Shown piece by piece: positions 44,071 through 51,794 of a stretch of DNA of 64,000 bases (position 1 is the first letter of the stretch; each line of letters starts with the position of its first letter). The position numbers and the translations under genes are program-made. The DNA is from Streptomyces sp. CA-210063. GTDB taxonomy: Bacteria; Actinomycetota; Actinomycetes; Streptomycetales; Streptomycetaceae. The DNA is taken from the NCBI RefSeq assembly GCF_024612015.1, contig NZ_CP102512.1:1178001-1242000 (forward strand), given 5' to 3'. The notes under the pieces were generated by a model. That model was given only the letters and a program-made list of their open reading frames with translations. It had not been told where the DNA came from and searched no databases.

Positions 44071-44931
44071 TCAGCCCTCGATCGGCCAGTTCAGGACCTC
44101 GGAGATACCGCGGCCCATGATCCATTCAAGCTCCTCGGGCGTGAAGTCCCAGTGCTTGGTGAACTGCTCGATCGTGTCGGTGTAGGTGATGCCGTGGCCG
44201 AGCAGCCGCGTGATGTCGGTGCCGTAGAAGCAGCGCTGCGGGCCCATCTTGTCGACCATCTCGCGCACGTACTTCTGGATGTTGTTGTTCGGGAAGGGCT
44301 GCGTGGAGTAGCCCGGGAGCGCGGAGACCTTGACGTAGATGTTCGGGTGGGCGGCCAGGTCGGCGGTCTCCTGGACCCAGTAGCCGATCGCGTCGTCGAC
44401 GCAGCGGGCCATGATGCCCATATGGTCGATGATGATCTTCAGCTCGGGGTGCTTGGCGGCGATCTCGCCGAGCTCCCGCTTCCAGATCGGGGCGTGCACC
44501 ATGGTGGGGATGCGGAGTTCCTCGGCGATCGGCCAGTACCAGTCGTTGGTGCCGTCGATCATCCAGTTGCGGTCGATCGGCCGGTGGAAGGTCAGGCGCG
44601 TGCCCTTGACGTGCGGGTTCTGGGCGAAGTCCTTGAGCATGGCCTTTCCCTCTTCGGGCTTGTTCTGCGGGATGCGGGCCATGATGCCGAAGCGGTCCGG
44701 GTACGCCTCGCACGCCTCAAGGGCGTAGTCGATGCGGTCGCCCTCCCAGGACGGCGGAAGGATCAGGGCCCGGTTGACGCCCGCCTCGTCCATCAGCTCC
44801 AGGGCCTCCTCGTACGAGAAGGGGTCCTCGCGGTGTCCGTTGAGGCGGATGCGCTCGCGCGCGCCGGGGACCCAGGGACGGTCCGGGGTCTCTTCCTTCC
44901 AGATGTGGATCTGGGTGTCGACAACGAACAT
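44071..44931 (-). CDS. Amidohydrolase-2 family TIM-barrel hydrolase/lactonase, copy 2
   Basis: A 286-residue protein about 98 percent identical to the copy at 15781-16641 by direct reading; differences include Tyr for His in EACEAYPDRFG, Ala for Val in ADLAAHPNIY, Gln for Asp in GYSTQPFPNNN, and the C-terminal NWPIEG. The Q-x-H first-strand motif (VDTQIHIW) is kept. Silent-site differences are more numerous than protein changes, so selection has held the sequence. ATG at 44931 is preceded by AGAAAGAGTTGA as in copy 1; an in-frame ATG at 44952 is possible. Own dyad upstream. Confidence 0.82.
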   Translation of the reverse strand: MFVVDTQIHIWKEETPDRPWVPGARERIRLNGHREDPFSYEEALELMDEAGVNRALILPPSWEGDRIDYALEACEAYPDRFGIMARIPQNKPEEGKAMLKDFAQNPHVKGTRLTFHRPIDRNWMIDGTNDWYWPIAEELRIPTMVHAPIWKRELGEIAAKHPELKIIIDHMGIMARCVDDAIGYWVQETADLAAHPNIYVKVSALPGYSTQPFPNNNIQKYVREMVDKMGPQRCFYGTDITRLLGHGITYTDTIEQFTKHWDFTPEELEWIMGRGISEVLNWPIEG

Positions 44932-45018
44932 GCTTTCAACTCTTTCTCTCAAGGGGCGTGGTGGTGTGGTGTGGGAGGAACGCTAGGCGGGACGCGAGGC
45001 CTTGCAGAGCTCTGGGGA

Positions 45019-45035
45019 TGCAAGCTGTTGTTGCG
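45019..45035. promoter_or_regulatory. LysR-type dyad upstream of amidohydrolase operon 2
   Basis: TGCAAGCTGTTGTTGCG, CGCAA-N7-TTGCG with one mismatch, in the 151-bp gap between LhgO and the amidohydrolase. It suggests a separate promoter for this operon. Confidence 0.6.
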
Positions 45036-45082
45036 CGGAACACCGCTGCACGCAGGGCATTTACTGTGTGCGCGACGCGTCG

Positions 45083-46282
45083 TCACGCGTCGCTGAAGAC
45101 GGCGTCGACGATGTGTCCGGCGATCGCCATCGAGGCCGTGGCGGCCGGCGAGGGGGCGTTGCGGACGGCGGTGACCCGGCCGGCCTGGTGGATGCGGAAG
45201 TCGTCCAGGAGCGTGCCGTCCCGGTCCAGCGCCTGGGCGCGGACGCCCGCACCGCCGCGGACCACGTCACCGACGCCGACGCCGGGGACGTACCGCCCCG
45301 CGTCCTTCATGAAGGCGGCCGTGGAGAACGAACCGCGGTACTCCCTGATGCCGGTACGCCAGTGCCGGGCGGCCATCTTCCAGGAACCGGGGTAGCCGGC
45401 GAGACCGATCAGGTCCCTCGGCGAGACGCGGCCGCGCGTGTAGCCCTCCCGGGCCAGGGCCAGGACGGCGTTCGGGCCGACCTCCACCGAGCCGTCGACG
45501 CGGGGCGTGAAGTGCACGCCGAGGAACGGGTAGCGCGGGTCGGGCACCGGATAGATCAGCCCTCGTACGAGATCCGTCTTCTCCGGCCTGAGCAGCATGT
45601 ACTCGCCCCGGAACGGGATGATCCGCGGCTCCTGCTTGTCCTGGGCGAGCCGGGCCACGGCGTCCGAGTGCAGGCCGGCGCAGAGGATCAGCCGGTCGAC
45701 GCGGACCCGGTCCTGGCCGGCGGCGACCTCGATGCCGCCGGGGACGTGGGTGATCGAGGTGACGGGGAAGCCGAGGCGTATCTCGCCGCCGGAGGTCTCG
45801 ATGTCCCTCGCGAACGCGCGGGCGATCGCCTTGTAGTCGGTGATCGCCGTGCGCGGGGAGTGCAGGGCCGCGATGCCGCCCGCGTTGGGCTCGATCTCCT
45901 TGATCTCCTCCCTGGAGATCTTCCGCAGGTCCGGCACGTGGTTGTTCCTGGCCCGCCGGTAGAGGCTCTCCATGCGGTCCAGCTCGTCCTCGCGGACGGC
46001 GACGACGAGCTTGCCGATCTCCTCGTACGGCAGTCCGCGTTCCCGGCAGTACTCGCGCAGCAGGGACACTCCCCGTACACACAGGTCGGCCTTGAGGCTG
46101 CCGGGCGCGTAGTAGATGCCGGCGTGGACGACGCCCGAGTTGTGGCCGGACTGGTGGACGGCGACCTCGTGCTCCTTGTCCAGCACCAGGACCCGGGTGC
46201 CGGGGCGGCGCAGGGCGATCTCCCGGGCGGTGGCCAGGCCCACGATGCCGGCGCCGACGATGCCGATGGTCTCGTCAGCCAT
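45083..46282 (-). CDS. lhgO: L-2-hydroxyglutarate oxidase-like FAD enzyme
   Basis: A 399-residue DAO-fold flavoprotein. The N-terminal dinucleotide motif is IGIVGAGIVGLATAREIALR; HQSGHNSGVVHAGIYYAPGS, PYEEIGKLVVA, FRGEYMLLRP and LGVHFTPRVDGSVEVGPNAV are typical of LhgO. It oxidises L-2-hydroxyglutarate, or a related 2-hydroxy acid, to the 2-oxo acid, passing electrons to the respiratory chain or oxygen. ATG at 46282 lies 26 nt after the aldehyde dehydrogenase stop, so the two are probably cotranscribed. A 3' fragment of a second copy survives at 16782-16873. Confidence 0.88.
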   Translation of the reverse strand: MADETIGIVGAGIVGLATAREIALRRPGTRVLVLDKEHEVAVHQSGHNSGVVHAGIYYAPGSLKADLCVRGVSLLREYCRERGLPYEEIGKLVVAVREDELDRMESLYRRARNNHVPDLRKISREEIKEIEPNAGGIAALHSPRTAITDYKAIARAFARDIETSGGEIRLGFPVTSITHVPGGIEVAAGQDRVRVDRLILCAGLHSDAVARLAQDKQEPRIIPFRGEYMLLRPEKTDLVRGLIYPVPDPRYPFLGVHFTPRVDGSVEVGPNAVLALAREGYTRGRVSPRDLIGLAGYPGSWKMAARHWRTGIREYRGSFSTAAFMKDAGRYVPGVGVGDVVRGGAGVRAQALDRDGTLLDDFRIHQAGRVTAVRNAPSPAATASMAIAGHIVDAVFSDA

Positions 46283-46308
46283 GGCGGTGCCTCCTTGGGG
46301 TACGGGCG

Positions 46309-47757
46309 TCACGCGCCGAAGTGGACGGCGACGGTCTTCACGCGCGTGGAGAAGCGCAGGACCTCGTCGCCCTGCTCCTTGTAGGCCGTGCCGGAGTCGC
46401 GGAAGCCGCCGAAGGGCAGGTGGACGTCCCAGCCGGTGGTGGTGGTGTTGACCGCGACCTGCCCGCACTCGGCCTCGTCCGTGAAGCGGTGGGCGCAAGC
46501 GAGGTCGCGGGTGAAGACGGCGGCGGCGAGGCCGAAGTCGGAGTCGTTGACGGCGTCGACGGCCGCGGTGAAGTCGTCGACCGCGCGGACGGCGAGGACC
46601 GGCCCGAAGACCTCCTCGCGCCAGATCGCCGTCTCGGGGGTGACGTGGGCGAGGACGGTCGGCCGGACGTAACAGCCGTGCGCGCGCTCGCCCTCCGTGT
46701 CGGCCGTACCGCCGGTGAGGACGACGGCACCCTGCTCGACGGCCTTGTCGATGTCGGCGAGGACGCTGTCGCGCTGCTTGGGGCTCGACAGCGGGCACAG
46801 GGTGGTCGCCGGGTCGCTGCCCGGGCCGATCGTCAGCTCCGCCACCTCCAGCACCAGCAGCCGGGTGAACTCCTCGTACACCGGCTGCTCTACGACGACC
46901 CGGCTGGTGGCGGTGCAGCGCTGGCCGGCCTGGCCGAAGGAGGCCGCCACGACGGCCTTGGCGGCGGCCGGCAGGTCGGCGTCCTTGAGGACGACGGAGG
47001 CGTTCTTGCCGCCGAGTTCGCCCTGGAAGCGGACGTTGCGGTCGGCGAGGCGGCGGCGGATGCGGTTGCCGACGGCGTTGGAGCCGGTGAAGGTGATGCC
47101 GACGATCCGGGGGTCGTCGAGCAGGGCCTCCTCGATCTCCGCCGTACGCCCGGTCACCACGTTGAGCACGCCCGCCGGCAGCCCCGCGTCGTGCAGGGCA
47201 CGGGCGAAGTGCAGGCCGGACAGCGGGGTCTCGGTGGCCGGCTTGAAGACGGCCGCGTTGCCGGCCGCGAGCAGCGGGGCGAGTTTCCGGGCCGGGGTGA
47301 TCAGCGGGTCGTTCCAGGGGCTGATCACCAGGATCACGCCGATGGGCTCGCGCTGGGTGTGGGTGCGGTGGTTCGGGCGTACGTCGTGCAGGAGGGTGCC
47401 GTAGCCCTGGCGGGCGAGACCGGCGTAGTACTCCAGGAAGTCGGCGGCCTTGAGGGTTTCGCCGGTCGCCTCGGTGAGCGTCTTGCCGTTCTCGGCCGTG
47501 ACGTCGGCGGCGATCTCCTCGACCCGCTCGCGGATCAGCCGGGCCGCGTCGGTGAGGATCCGGGCCCGCTCGAAGGGGCTGGTGCGCTTCCATCCGGCGA
47601 AGGCCCGCTCGGCGTGGTCGTAGGCGCGGGTGACGTCCTTGGCGGCGAGGGCGGGGACGCGGGCGATCGGGGCGCGGACGTCGGCCGGGTCGTGGACGTC
47701 GATCCAGTCGCCGGTCGTCACCCACTCCCCGCCGGAAAGGGCTTCCACAGTACGCAT
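46309..47757 (-). CDS. NAD(P)-dependent aldehyde dehydrogenase, aromatic type
   Basis: A 482-residue aldehyde dehydrogenase. The coenzyme loop is VILVISPWNDPLITPARKLA, followed by KPATETPL, FTGSNAVGNRI, the glutamate motif QGELGGKNAS, the catalytic cysteine in FGQAGQRCTATSR, and WREEVFGPVLAV. The PWND and GELGGKN variants resemble vanillin/benzaldehyde and salicylaldehyde dehydrogenases more than succinate-semialdehyde enzymes. ATG at 47757. First gene of a two-gene unit with LhgO; divergent from the ABM monooxygenase gene, and the shared gap contains a LysR-type dyad. Likely oxidises an aromatic aldehyde or a ring-cleavage semialdehyde. Confidence 0.9.
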   Translation of the reverse strand: MRTVEALSGGEWVTTGDWIDVHDPADVRAPIARVPALAAKDVTRAYDHAERAFAGWKRTSPFERARILTDAARLIRERVEEIAADVTAENGKTLTEATGETLKAADFLEYYAGLARQGYGTLLHDVRPNHRTHTQREPIGVILVISPWNDPLITPARKLAPLLAAGNAAVFKPATETPLSGLHFARALHDAGLPAGVLNVVTGRTAEIEEALLDDPRIVGITFTGSNAVGNRIRRRLADRNVRFQGELGGKNASVVLKDADLPAAAKAVVAASFGQAGQRCTATSRVVVEQPVYEEFTRLLVLEVAELTIGPGSDPATTLCPLSSPKQRDSVLADIDKAVEQGAVVLTGGTADTEGERAHGCYVRPTVLAHVTPETAIWREEVFGPVLAVRAVDDFTAAVDAVNDSDFGLAAAVFTRDLACAHRFTDEAECGQVAVNTTTTGWDVHLPFGGFRDSGTAYKEQGDEVLRFSTRVKTVAVHFGA

Positions 47758-47865
47758 GAAGATCACTTCCTTCGTCCGCCGCGGTGACGCGGTCTGCACA
47801 GAGAGCGGCCGTGCGGGCCGGATGCGACAACACACCATGCCGGGACGGGCCACCAGCCCCACGGC

Positions 47866-47882
47866 GGCAGGCATTGCTTGCG
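47866..47882. promoter_or_regulatory. LysR-type dyad between ALDH and ABM genes
   Basis: GGCAGGCATTGCTTGCG; the right half TTGCG is perfect and the left half (GGCAG) has two mismatches. It lies in the 223-bp divergent gap. Confidence 0.45.
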
Positions 47883-47980
47883 CCGCACGCAGGTCGGCGG
47901 GCGGCTGATCCGTGCTGGAATCGGCAGGCCGGAGGGCCCCGGGCCCTCGGGAGCCGCACACCCGCCGAGGAGAGACACAC

Positions 47981-48268
47981 ATGGCCTACGCCGTCATCGC
48001 CCGCTACTACTGCGACCCCGCCGACGAGGCCACGGTGCGCGCCGCGCTGCTGAAGGTGCGCGAGCACACCCGTGCGGAGCCGGCGAACCTGGCCTACGAG
48101 GTGCACGCGGAGGCGGGCAAGCCCGGCATCTTCGTGCTCTACGAGCAGTACGCCGACCAGGCCGGCTTCGAGGCGCACAAGGCCGCCGGGCACTTCACGG
48201 AACTGATCGTGGAGACGGTGTGGCCGCTGCTCACCGACCGGTCGGTGACGTTCGCCGAAGTGCTGTAG
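47981..48268 (+). CDS. Antibiotic biosynthesis monooxygenase (ABM) domain protein
   Basis: A 95-residue dimeric ferredoxin-like barrel protein of the ABM family (YAVIARYYCDPADEATVRAA, NLAYEVHAEAGKPGIFVLYE, QYADQAGFEAHKAAGHF). Family members are cofactor-free quinol or aromatic monooxygenases, or autoinducer-2/heme-associated proteins. ATG at 47981 has GAGGAG about 8 nt upstream. Divergent from the aldehyde dehydrogenase-LhgO unit. In an aromatic pathway it may oxidise a hydroquinone-type intermediate or protect against quinones; inference only. Confidence 0.85.
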   Translation: MAYAVIARYYCDPADEATVRAALLKVREHTRAEPANLAYEVHAEAGKPGIFVLYEQYADQAGFEAHKAAGHFTELIVETVWPLLTDRSVTFAEVL

Positions 48269-48277
48269 CCGTAACGG

Positions 48278-48324
48278 CTGCCGAAGGCCGGGAAACCCAC
48301 GTGGCGCTTCCCGGCCTTCGGCAG
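48278..48324. terminator. Strong bidirectional terminator
   Basis: Perfect 17-bp arms CTGCCGAAGGCCGGGAA and TTCCCGGCCTTCGGCAG with a 13-nt loop, between the convergent ABM (+) and MetE-like (-) genes. Confidence 0.85.
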
Positions 48325-48332
48325 GTCCCGGG

Positions 48333-49349
48333 TCAGAACTCGTTGCCCCAGACGTAGCGGGCGAGGGTCTCGACCAGGACCAGCTTGCGGCGCTGGTCAT
48401 CGACGGCGACGAGCGGACGGTCGGCGATGTCGGCGAAGCCGCGCGAGGGCGCGACGGCCGCGTCCTCCAGGTCCTTCAGCTCACCTACCGCGTCCAGGCG
48501 GTCCAGTACGGTGTCGATCTCCTCCAGCCCTGGGCGGGCGGCGTCGACCACGCCGAAGCACACATCCCGCTCCTCGGGCAGGGCGCGTACGAGGTCGTGT
48601 TCCGCCTCGGATCCGGTCAGCAGCGGCAGAACCCAGCGGTCGGCGGGCACTTCCGCGTACAGGCGCTCGGCCTTGGCCCGGTCCACCGAGGCGGGGGCCG
48701 CCCAGCCGGGGCAGACGCCGATGCGGACCCCTTCGGGGCGGGTGTCGAGGCGGACGGCGAGTGCGTCGACCGCTAGGGCGTCCGCGAACGACAGCGCGCC
48801 GACGGACACCTCGTCCGGTGCTGTCGCCGCGAGCAGCAGCGGGTTGTCCAGCTGGATCAGACGGACGCCCGCGTCGACCAGGCGCGCGATCTCCGCCCGG
48901 AGGATCCCGGCGAACCCCTCGCCCAGTTCGCGGGCGGAGGCAGGCCCCCCGGAGGCGGCGAGTTCGGCGTCGTACAGCGTGGCTGCAAGGTAGGAGGGAG
49001 CGGGCAGCGTGACCTTCGGGGCTGTGGCGGTGAGTTCGCCAAGGCGCTTGACGCGGTCCGCGACGAGCGGTCCGTCAGCCTTCGGCAGCGCCTCGGCGAC
49101 CCAGCAGGCGAGCCCGAGGCCGTCCGTCTCGCCGGTGCGGCGCACCCCGCTGAGTCCGTCGAGGACGGGGCTGCGGAAGTCCTCGTACGGGTAACCGCCG
49201 TCGGTGACGACCGTGGAGCGCAGCTTGCGCTGGTACGCCACCACGTCCTGGACCGCCGCGTCCACCGCGTCGGCGTCGTCACGGGCCAGACCCGCGGGCC
49301 GGACCAGGCTGCCGTGGTGGTCGATGCGGTAGTTGAACGTATCCGCCAT
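48333..49349 (-). CDS. MetE-like (cobalamin-independent methionine synthase II family) protein
   Basis: A 338-residue protein with the fold of the MetE C-terminal catalytic domain (FNYRIDHHGSLVRPAGLARD, YPYEDFRSPVLDG, IARLVDAGVRLIQLDNPLLL). MetE needs a zinc site made by HxC, Glu and a late Cys. Here the HxC position reads GVC (RIGVCPGW) and the final NPDCGLKTR segment reads APSRGFADI without Cys, so the canonical zinc site is broken. It may transfer methyl groups differently or have another role. It is the last gene of the ring-cleavage operon, 3 nt after the GlcG-like gene. A link to the methyl-THF made by the O-demethylases is tempting but unproven. Confidence 0.75.
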   Translation of the reverse strand: MADTFNYRIDHHGSLVRPAGLARDDADAVDAAVQDVVAYQRKLRSTVVTDGGYPYEDFRSPVLDGLSGVRRTGETDGLGLACWVAEALPKADGPLVADRVKRLGELTATAPKVTLPAPSYLAATLYDAELAASGGPASARELGEGFAGILRAEIARLVDAGVRLIQLDNPLLLAATAPDEVSVGALSFADALAVDALAVRLDTRPEGVRIGVCPGWAAPASVDRAKAERLYAEVPADRWVLPLLTGSEAEHDLVRALPEERDVCFGVVDAARPGLEEIDTVLDRLDAVGELKDLEDAAVAPSRGFADIADRPLVAVDDQRRKLVLVETLARYVWGNEF

Positions 49350-49352
49350 GGT

Positions 49353-49823
49353 TCACGCGTCCTTTCCGGCGGGCTGGCCCGCGACACCCCAGGCGGCGAA
49401 CTCCAGCTCGTAGCCCAGGGATTGGAGGACCTCTTCGGCGATCTGCTGGTCCTCGTCGGCGGTGCCGCCGGCGATGCCGACGCCGCCGATGATCTCGCCG
49501 TCCTTCTTGATGGTGAGGCTGCCCTCGGTCGCCATGATCGGCATGGCCGCGCCGGGCAGCTGGGAGAGCTGGGAGAAGAAGACCGGCTGGCTCTCCTGCC
49601 ACTTCTTCAGCATCGTGCCGGGGCGCTGCATGATCGCCGCGGTGTAGGCCTTGGCGCGGGCGATGTCCGGGGTGAGCGGGCGGGCCCCGTCGGCGCGGCG
49701 GATCGCGATGGGGAAACCGCCCGCGTCCACGACGGCGACGCTCACCGCCTTGCCCATCGCCTGGGCGCGCTTGTGGGCGGCGTCGATGATCTCCTCGGCG
49801 GCGTCCAGGGTCAGACTGCTCAT
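49353..49823 (-). CDS. GlcG/HbpS family (DUF336) protein
   Basis: A 156-residue GlcG/HbpS-like protein (LDAAEEIIDAAHKRAQAMGK, VSVAVVDAGGFPIAIRRADG, IARAKAYTAAIM, GEIIGGVGIAGGTADEDQQI). Members bind heme or cobalamin or sit in glycolate, propanediol and aromatic operons without a proven catalytic role. ATG at 49823, 22 nt after the alpha/beta hydrolase. No signal peptide, so intracellular. Function in this pathway unknown. Confidence 0.88.
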   Translation of the reverse strand: MSSLTLDAAEEIIDAAHKRAQAMGKAVSVAVVDAGGFPIAIRRADGARPLTPDIARAKAYTAAIMQRPGTMLKKWQESQPVFFSQLSQLPGAAMPIMATEGSLTIKKDGEIIGGVGIAGGTADEDQQIAEEVLQSLGYELEFAAWGVAGQPAGKDA

Positions 49824-49845
49824 GCTGCTTCCTTCGGTACGGGGC

Positions 49846-50631
49846 TCATGCGGCTTCCTTGCGGGCGGTGAGGGTGCGACGCAGACGGGCGATCGCCGCG
49901 TTGTACTCGCGGGGCGTCTCCCAGTACATGGAGTGCGGGGCGCCCTCGACGATCTCCAGGTGGGAGCCGGGCAGAAGTTCGTGGGCGCGGGTGACCGTCT
50001 TGACGCTGAGGACCGCGTCCTTCTCCCCGGCCAGGAAGGCGACCTTCACCCCGGAGTCCTGGATCTCCTCCAGCGACGGGCCGTTGGTGTCGAGGTTGCG
50101 CAGGTCCTGCATCCTGGCGACGTTGAACGTGCCCATCTGCTGGAACAGGAAGGTCAGATCGGCGCGCTCCTGCTGGAACCGCTTGGTCAGCAGGCGGTCG
50201 ATCACCGGCAGCTTGACGGCCTCGGCGCGGTCGGCGGCGGCCAGCTCCTTGAGCTCGGGGTGGCTGATGCCGCCTAGGGAGTGACCGAGGACGACGGACG
50301 AGACACACTCAGGGCGCATCAGGCCGGCGCGCAGGGCGGCGACGGAGCCGATGGACTGGCCGACCAGCATAGCGTCGGTCAGGTCTTCGGCGTCGAGGAC
50401 GGCGACCACGTCACCGGGGAAGTCCTGTCCGTCGAACTCGGGCATGGACGAGTCGGACTTGCCGAAGCCACGCAGGTCCACGGTGATGACCGTGAACTCC
50501 TCGCGCAGGGCGGCCACTTGCTGCCACCAGGCGGCGTGGTGGCCGCCGCTGCCGTGCACGAACAGGATCGCCGGGCCTCTGCCGTGACGTTCGTAGTAGA
50601 TGGAGGTGCCGTCGGAGTCGGCAATGGGCAT
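49846..50631 (-). CDS. Alpha/beta hydrolase (C-C bond hydrolase/esterase type)
   Basis: A 261-residue alpha/beta hydrolase: oxyanion strand ILFVHGSGGHHAAWW, nucleophile elbow VGQSIGS, acid near FLAGEKDAVLS, and the histidine in EGAPHSMYWE, giving a full Ser-Asp-His triad. In an operon with an extradiol dioxygenase it is most easily a meta-cleavage-product hydrolase or a methylesterase acting on a methoxy ring-cleavage product. 24 nt downstream of the small VOC gene. The cap region (RLLTKRFQQERADLTFLFQQ) is helical as in MhpC-like enzymes. Confidence 0.85.
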   Translation of the reverse strand: MPIADSDGTSIYYERHGRGPAILFVHGSGGHHAAWWQQVAALREEFTVITVDLRGFGKSDSSMPEFDGQDFPGDVVAVLDAEDLTDAMLVGQSIGSVAALRAGLMRPECVSSVVLGHSLGGISHPELKELAAADRAEAVKLPVIDRLLTKRFQQERADLTFLFQQMGTFNVARMQDLRNLDTNGPSLEEIQDSGVKVAFLAGEKDAVLSVKTVTRAHELLPGSHLEIVEGAPHSMYWETPREYNAAIARLRRTLTARKEAA

Positions 50632-50655
50632 GGGTCAACTCCCGTACGTGCTGGT

Positions 50656-51027
50656 TTAGTTGGGGCGCTTGCCGTGCCAGACCAGTTCGATCATGGTGTG
50701 GTCGGGGTCGTGGATGTAGCAGAACTTCGACTGGTTCTCGGGGCGCTGGATCGGGCGGGTGTGCCGAATGCCCAGATCCCTCAGGTGCTCCAGGAAGTCG
50801 TCCCAGTCATCGACCTCGACAGCGAAGTGGTAGGGCGCCATACGCTCCATCTCCTCGACAGGCGTGAAGTGGAGGTCGAAGTTGCCCCGGGTCATCAGCA
50901 CCACCTTGGTGTTGGACTTGGGCATGATCCGCTTCATCCCGAAGACCTTCGTGTACCACTCGGCGGTCCGGTCGGGGTCGGTGGTGGGGAAGTTGACGTG
51001 GTGGATGTAGCGGGGTTCCGCGCTCAT
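50656..51027 (-). CDS. Single-domain VOC/glyoxalase-fold protein
   Basis: A 123-residue vicinal oxygen chelate protein: YIHHVNFPTTDPDRTAEWYT with the first His, then PYHFAVEVDDWDDFLEHL, and FCYIHDPDHTMIELVWHGK ending in the Glu ligand position. Compatible with a metal-binding isomerase, dioxygenase or lyase acting on the pathway. ATG overlaps the FAH stop by 4 nt. The reaction is unassigned. Confidence 0.85.
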   Translation of the reverse strand: MSAEPRYIHHVNFPTTDPDRTAEWYTKVFGMKRIMPKSNTKVVLMTRGNFDLHFTPVEEMERMAPYHFAVEVDDWDDFLEHLRDLGIRHTRPIQRPENQSKFCYIHDPDHTMIELVWHGKRPN

Positions 51028-51794
51028 GAAGCTTTCCCTTCGAGTTGTACGGGGTTGGACAGCACACCGATGCCGCTGATCTCGACGTCCACGGTGTCGC
51101 CCGGCTCGATCCGGCCGGTCGACTCGGCGCCCATCCACAGCACGTCACCGGGGTGCAGGGTGAGGTGGCGGGTCATCTCGACGATGTAGTCGAAGGGGTC
51201 GAAGACCATGTCGCCGGTGGGGAACTCCGAGCGGACCTCGCCGTTCACGCGGAGGGTCGTGGTCTGCGCGAGGGCGTCGACGTCCGTCTCGATCCAGGGA
51301 CCCATCGGCTTGAACGTGTCGCTGTTCTTGCTGCGCCATAACGTGCGGTCCTGGTGCTGCCAGGTGCGGGCGCTGACGTCGTTGCCGATGGTCCAGCCGA
51401 AGACCGACATGCGGGCCGTCTCGGGGGTGGCGTGCCGGATCGTACGGCCGATGACCGCGACGAGTTCGGGCTCGGCCTCGAAGCGGCCCTCGACCTCGAC
51501 GGGCTTGACGATGGGCGAACCGTGGCCGGTGAGCGCGTTGTTGGCGCGGTATCCGACTTCGGGGCGCTCGGGTGTCGCGGCTTTGACGTGCGCGATGTGG
51601 CGCGGGTAGTTGTAGCCGACCGCGTAGAAGACGGGAGGGACAACGGGCGGCAGCCATACGGCCGTCTCAAGTGACGTCTCGCCGACGACCTGCGGGTCAC
51701 CGTCCAGAGGGGAACCGGACAGCAGCTCGATGTCCCGCTCCCCCACGCGGCCCCACACCGCCCGGCCGCCGACCGCGACGCGCGCGTACCTCAT
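51024..51794 (-). CDS. Fumarylacetoacetate hydrolase (FAH) family enzyme
   Basis: A 256-residue FAH-fold metal-dependent enzyme. The metal ligands are seen in GRFEAEPELVAVIGRTIR (ExE) and the later Asp in GWTIGNDVSARTWQ. The fold blocks AVGYNYPRHIAHVK, KNSDTFKPMGPWIET and PGDVLWMGAESTGRIEPGDT follow. Members hydrolyse acylpyruvates, hydrate or isomerise 2-hydroxydienoates, or decarboxylate oxalocrotonate in meta-cleavage pathways. ATG overlaps the aldehyde dehydrogenase stop by 4 nt, so translation is coupled. Its place between ALDH and VOC genes supports a 2-hydroxymuconate-type branch. Confidence 0.9.
   Translation of the reverse strand: MRYARVAVGGRAVWGRVGERDIELLSGSPLDGDPQVVGETSLETAVWLPPVVPPVFYAVGYNYPRHIAHVKAATPERPEVGYRANNALTGHGSPIVKPVEVEGRFEAEPELVAVIGRTIRHATPETARMSVFGWTIGNDVSARTWQHQDRTLWRSKNSDTFKPMGPWIETDVDALAQTTTLRVNGEVRSEFPTGDMVFDPFDYIVEMTRHLTLHPGDVLWMGAESTGRIEPGDTVDVEISGIGVLSNPVQLEGKAS

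Noticed and set aside
45083..48400. A single very long minus-strand open frame covering the ALDH and LhgO region
   Set aside because: Its N-terminal 700 residues are low-complexity shadow of the ALDH gene in another frame; only the LhgO part is real, starting at 46282.
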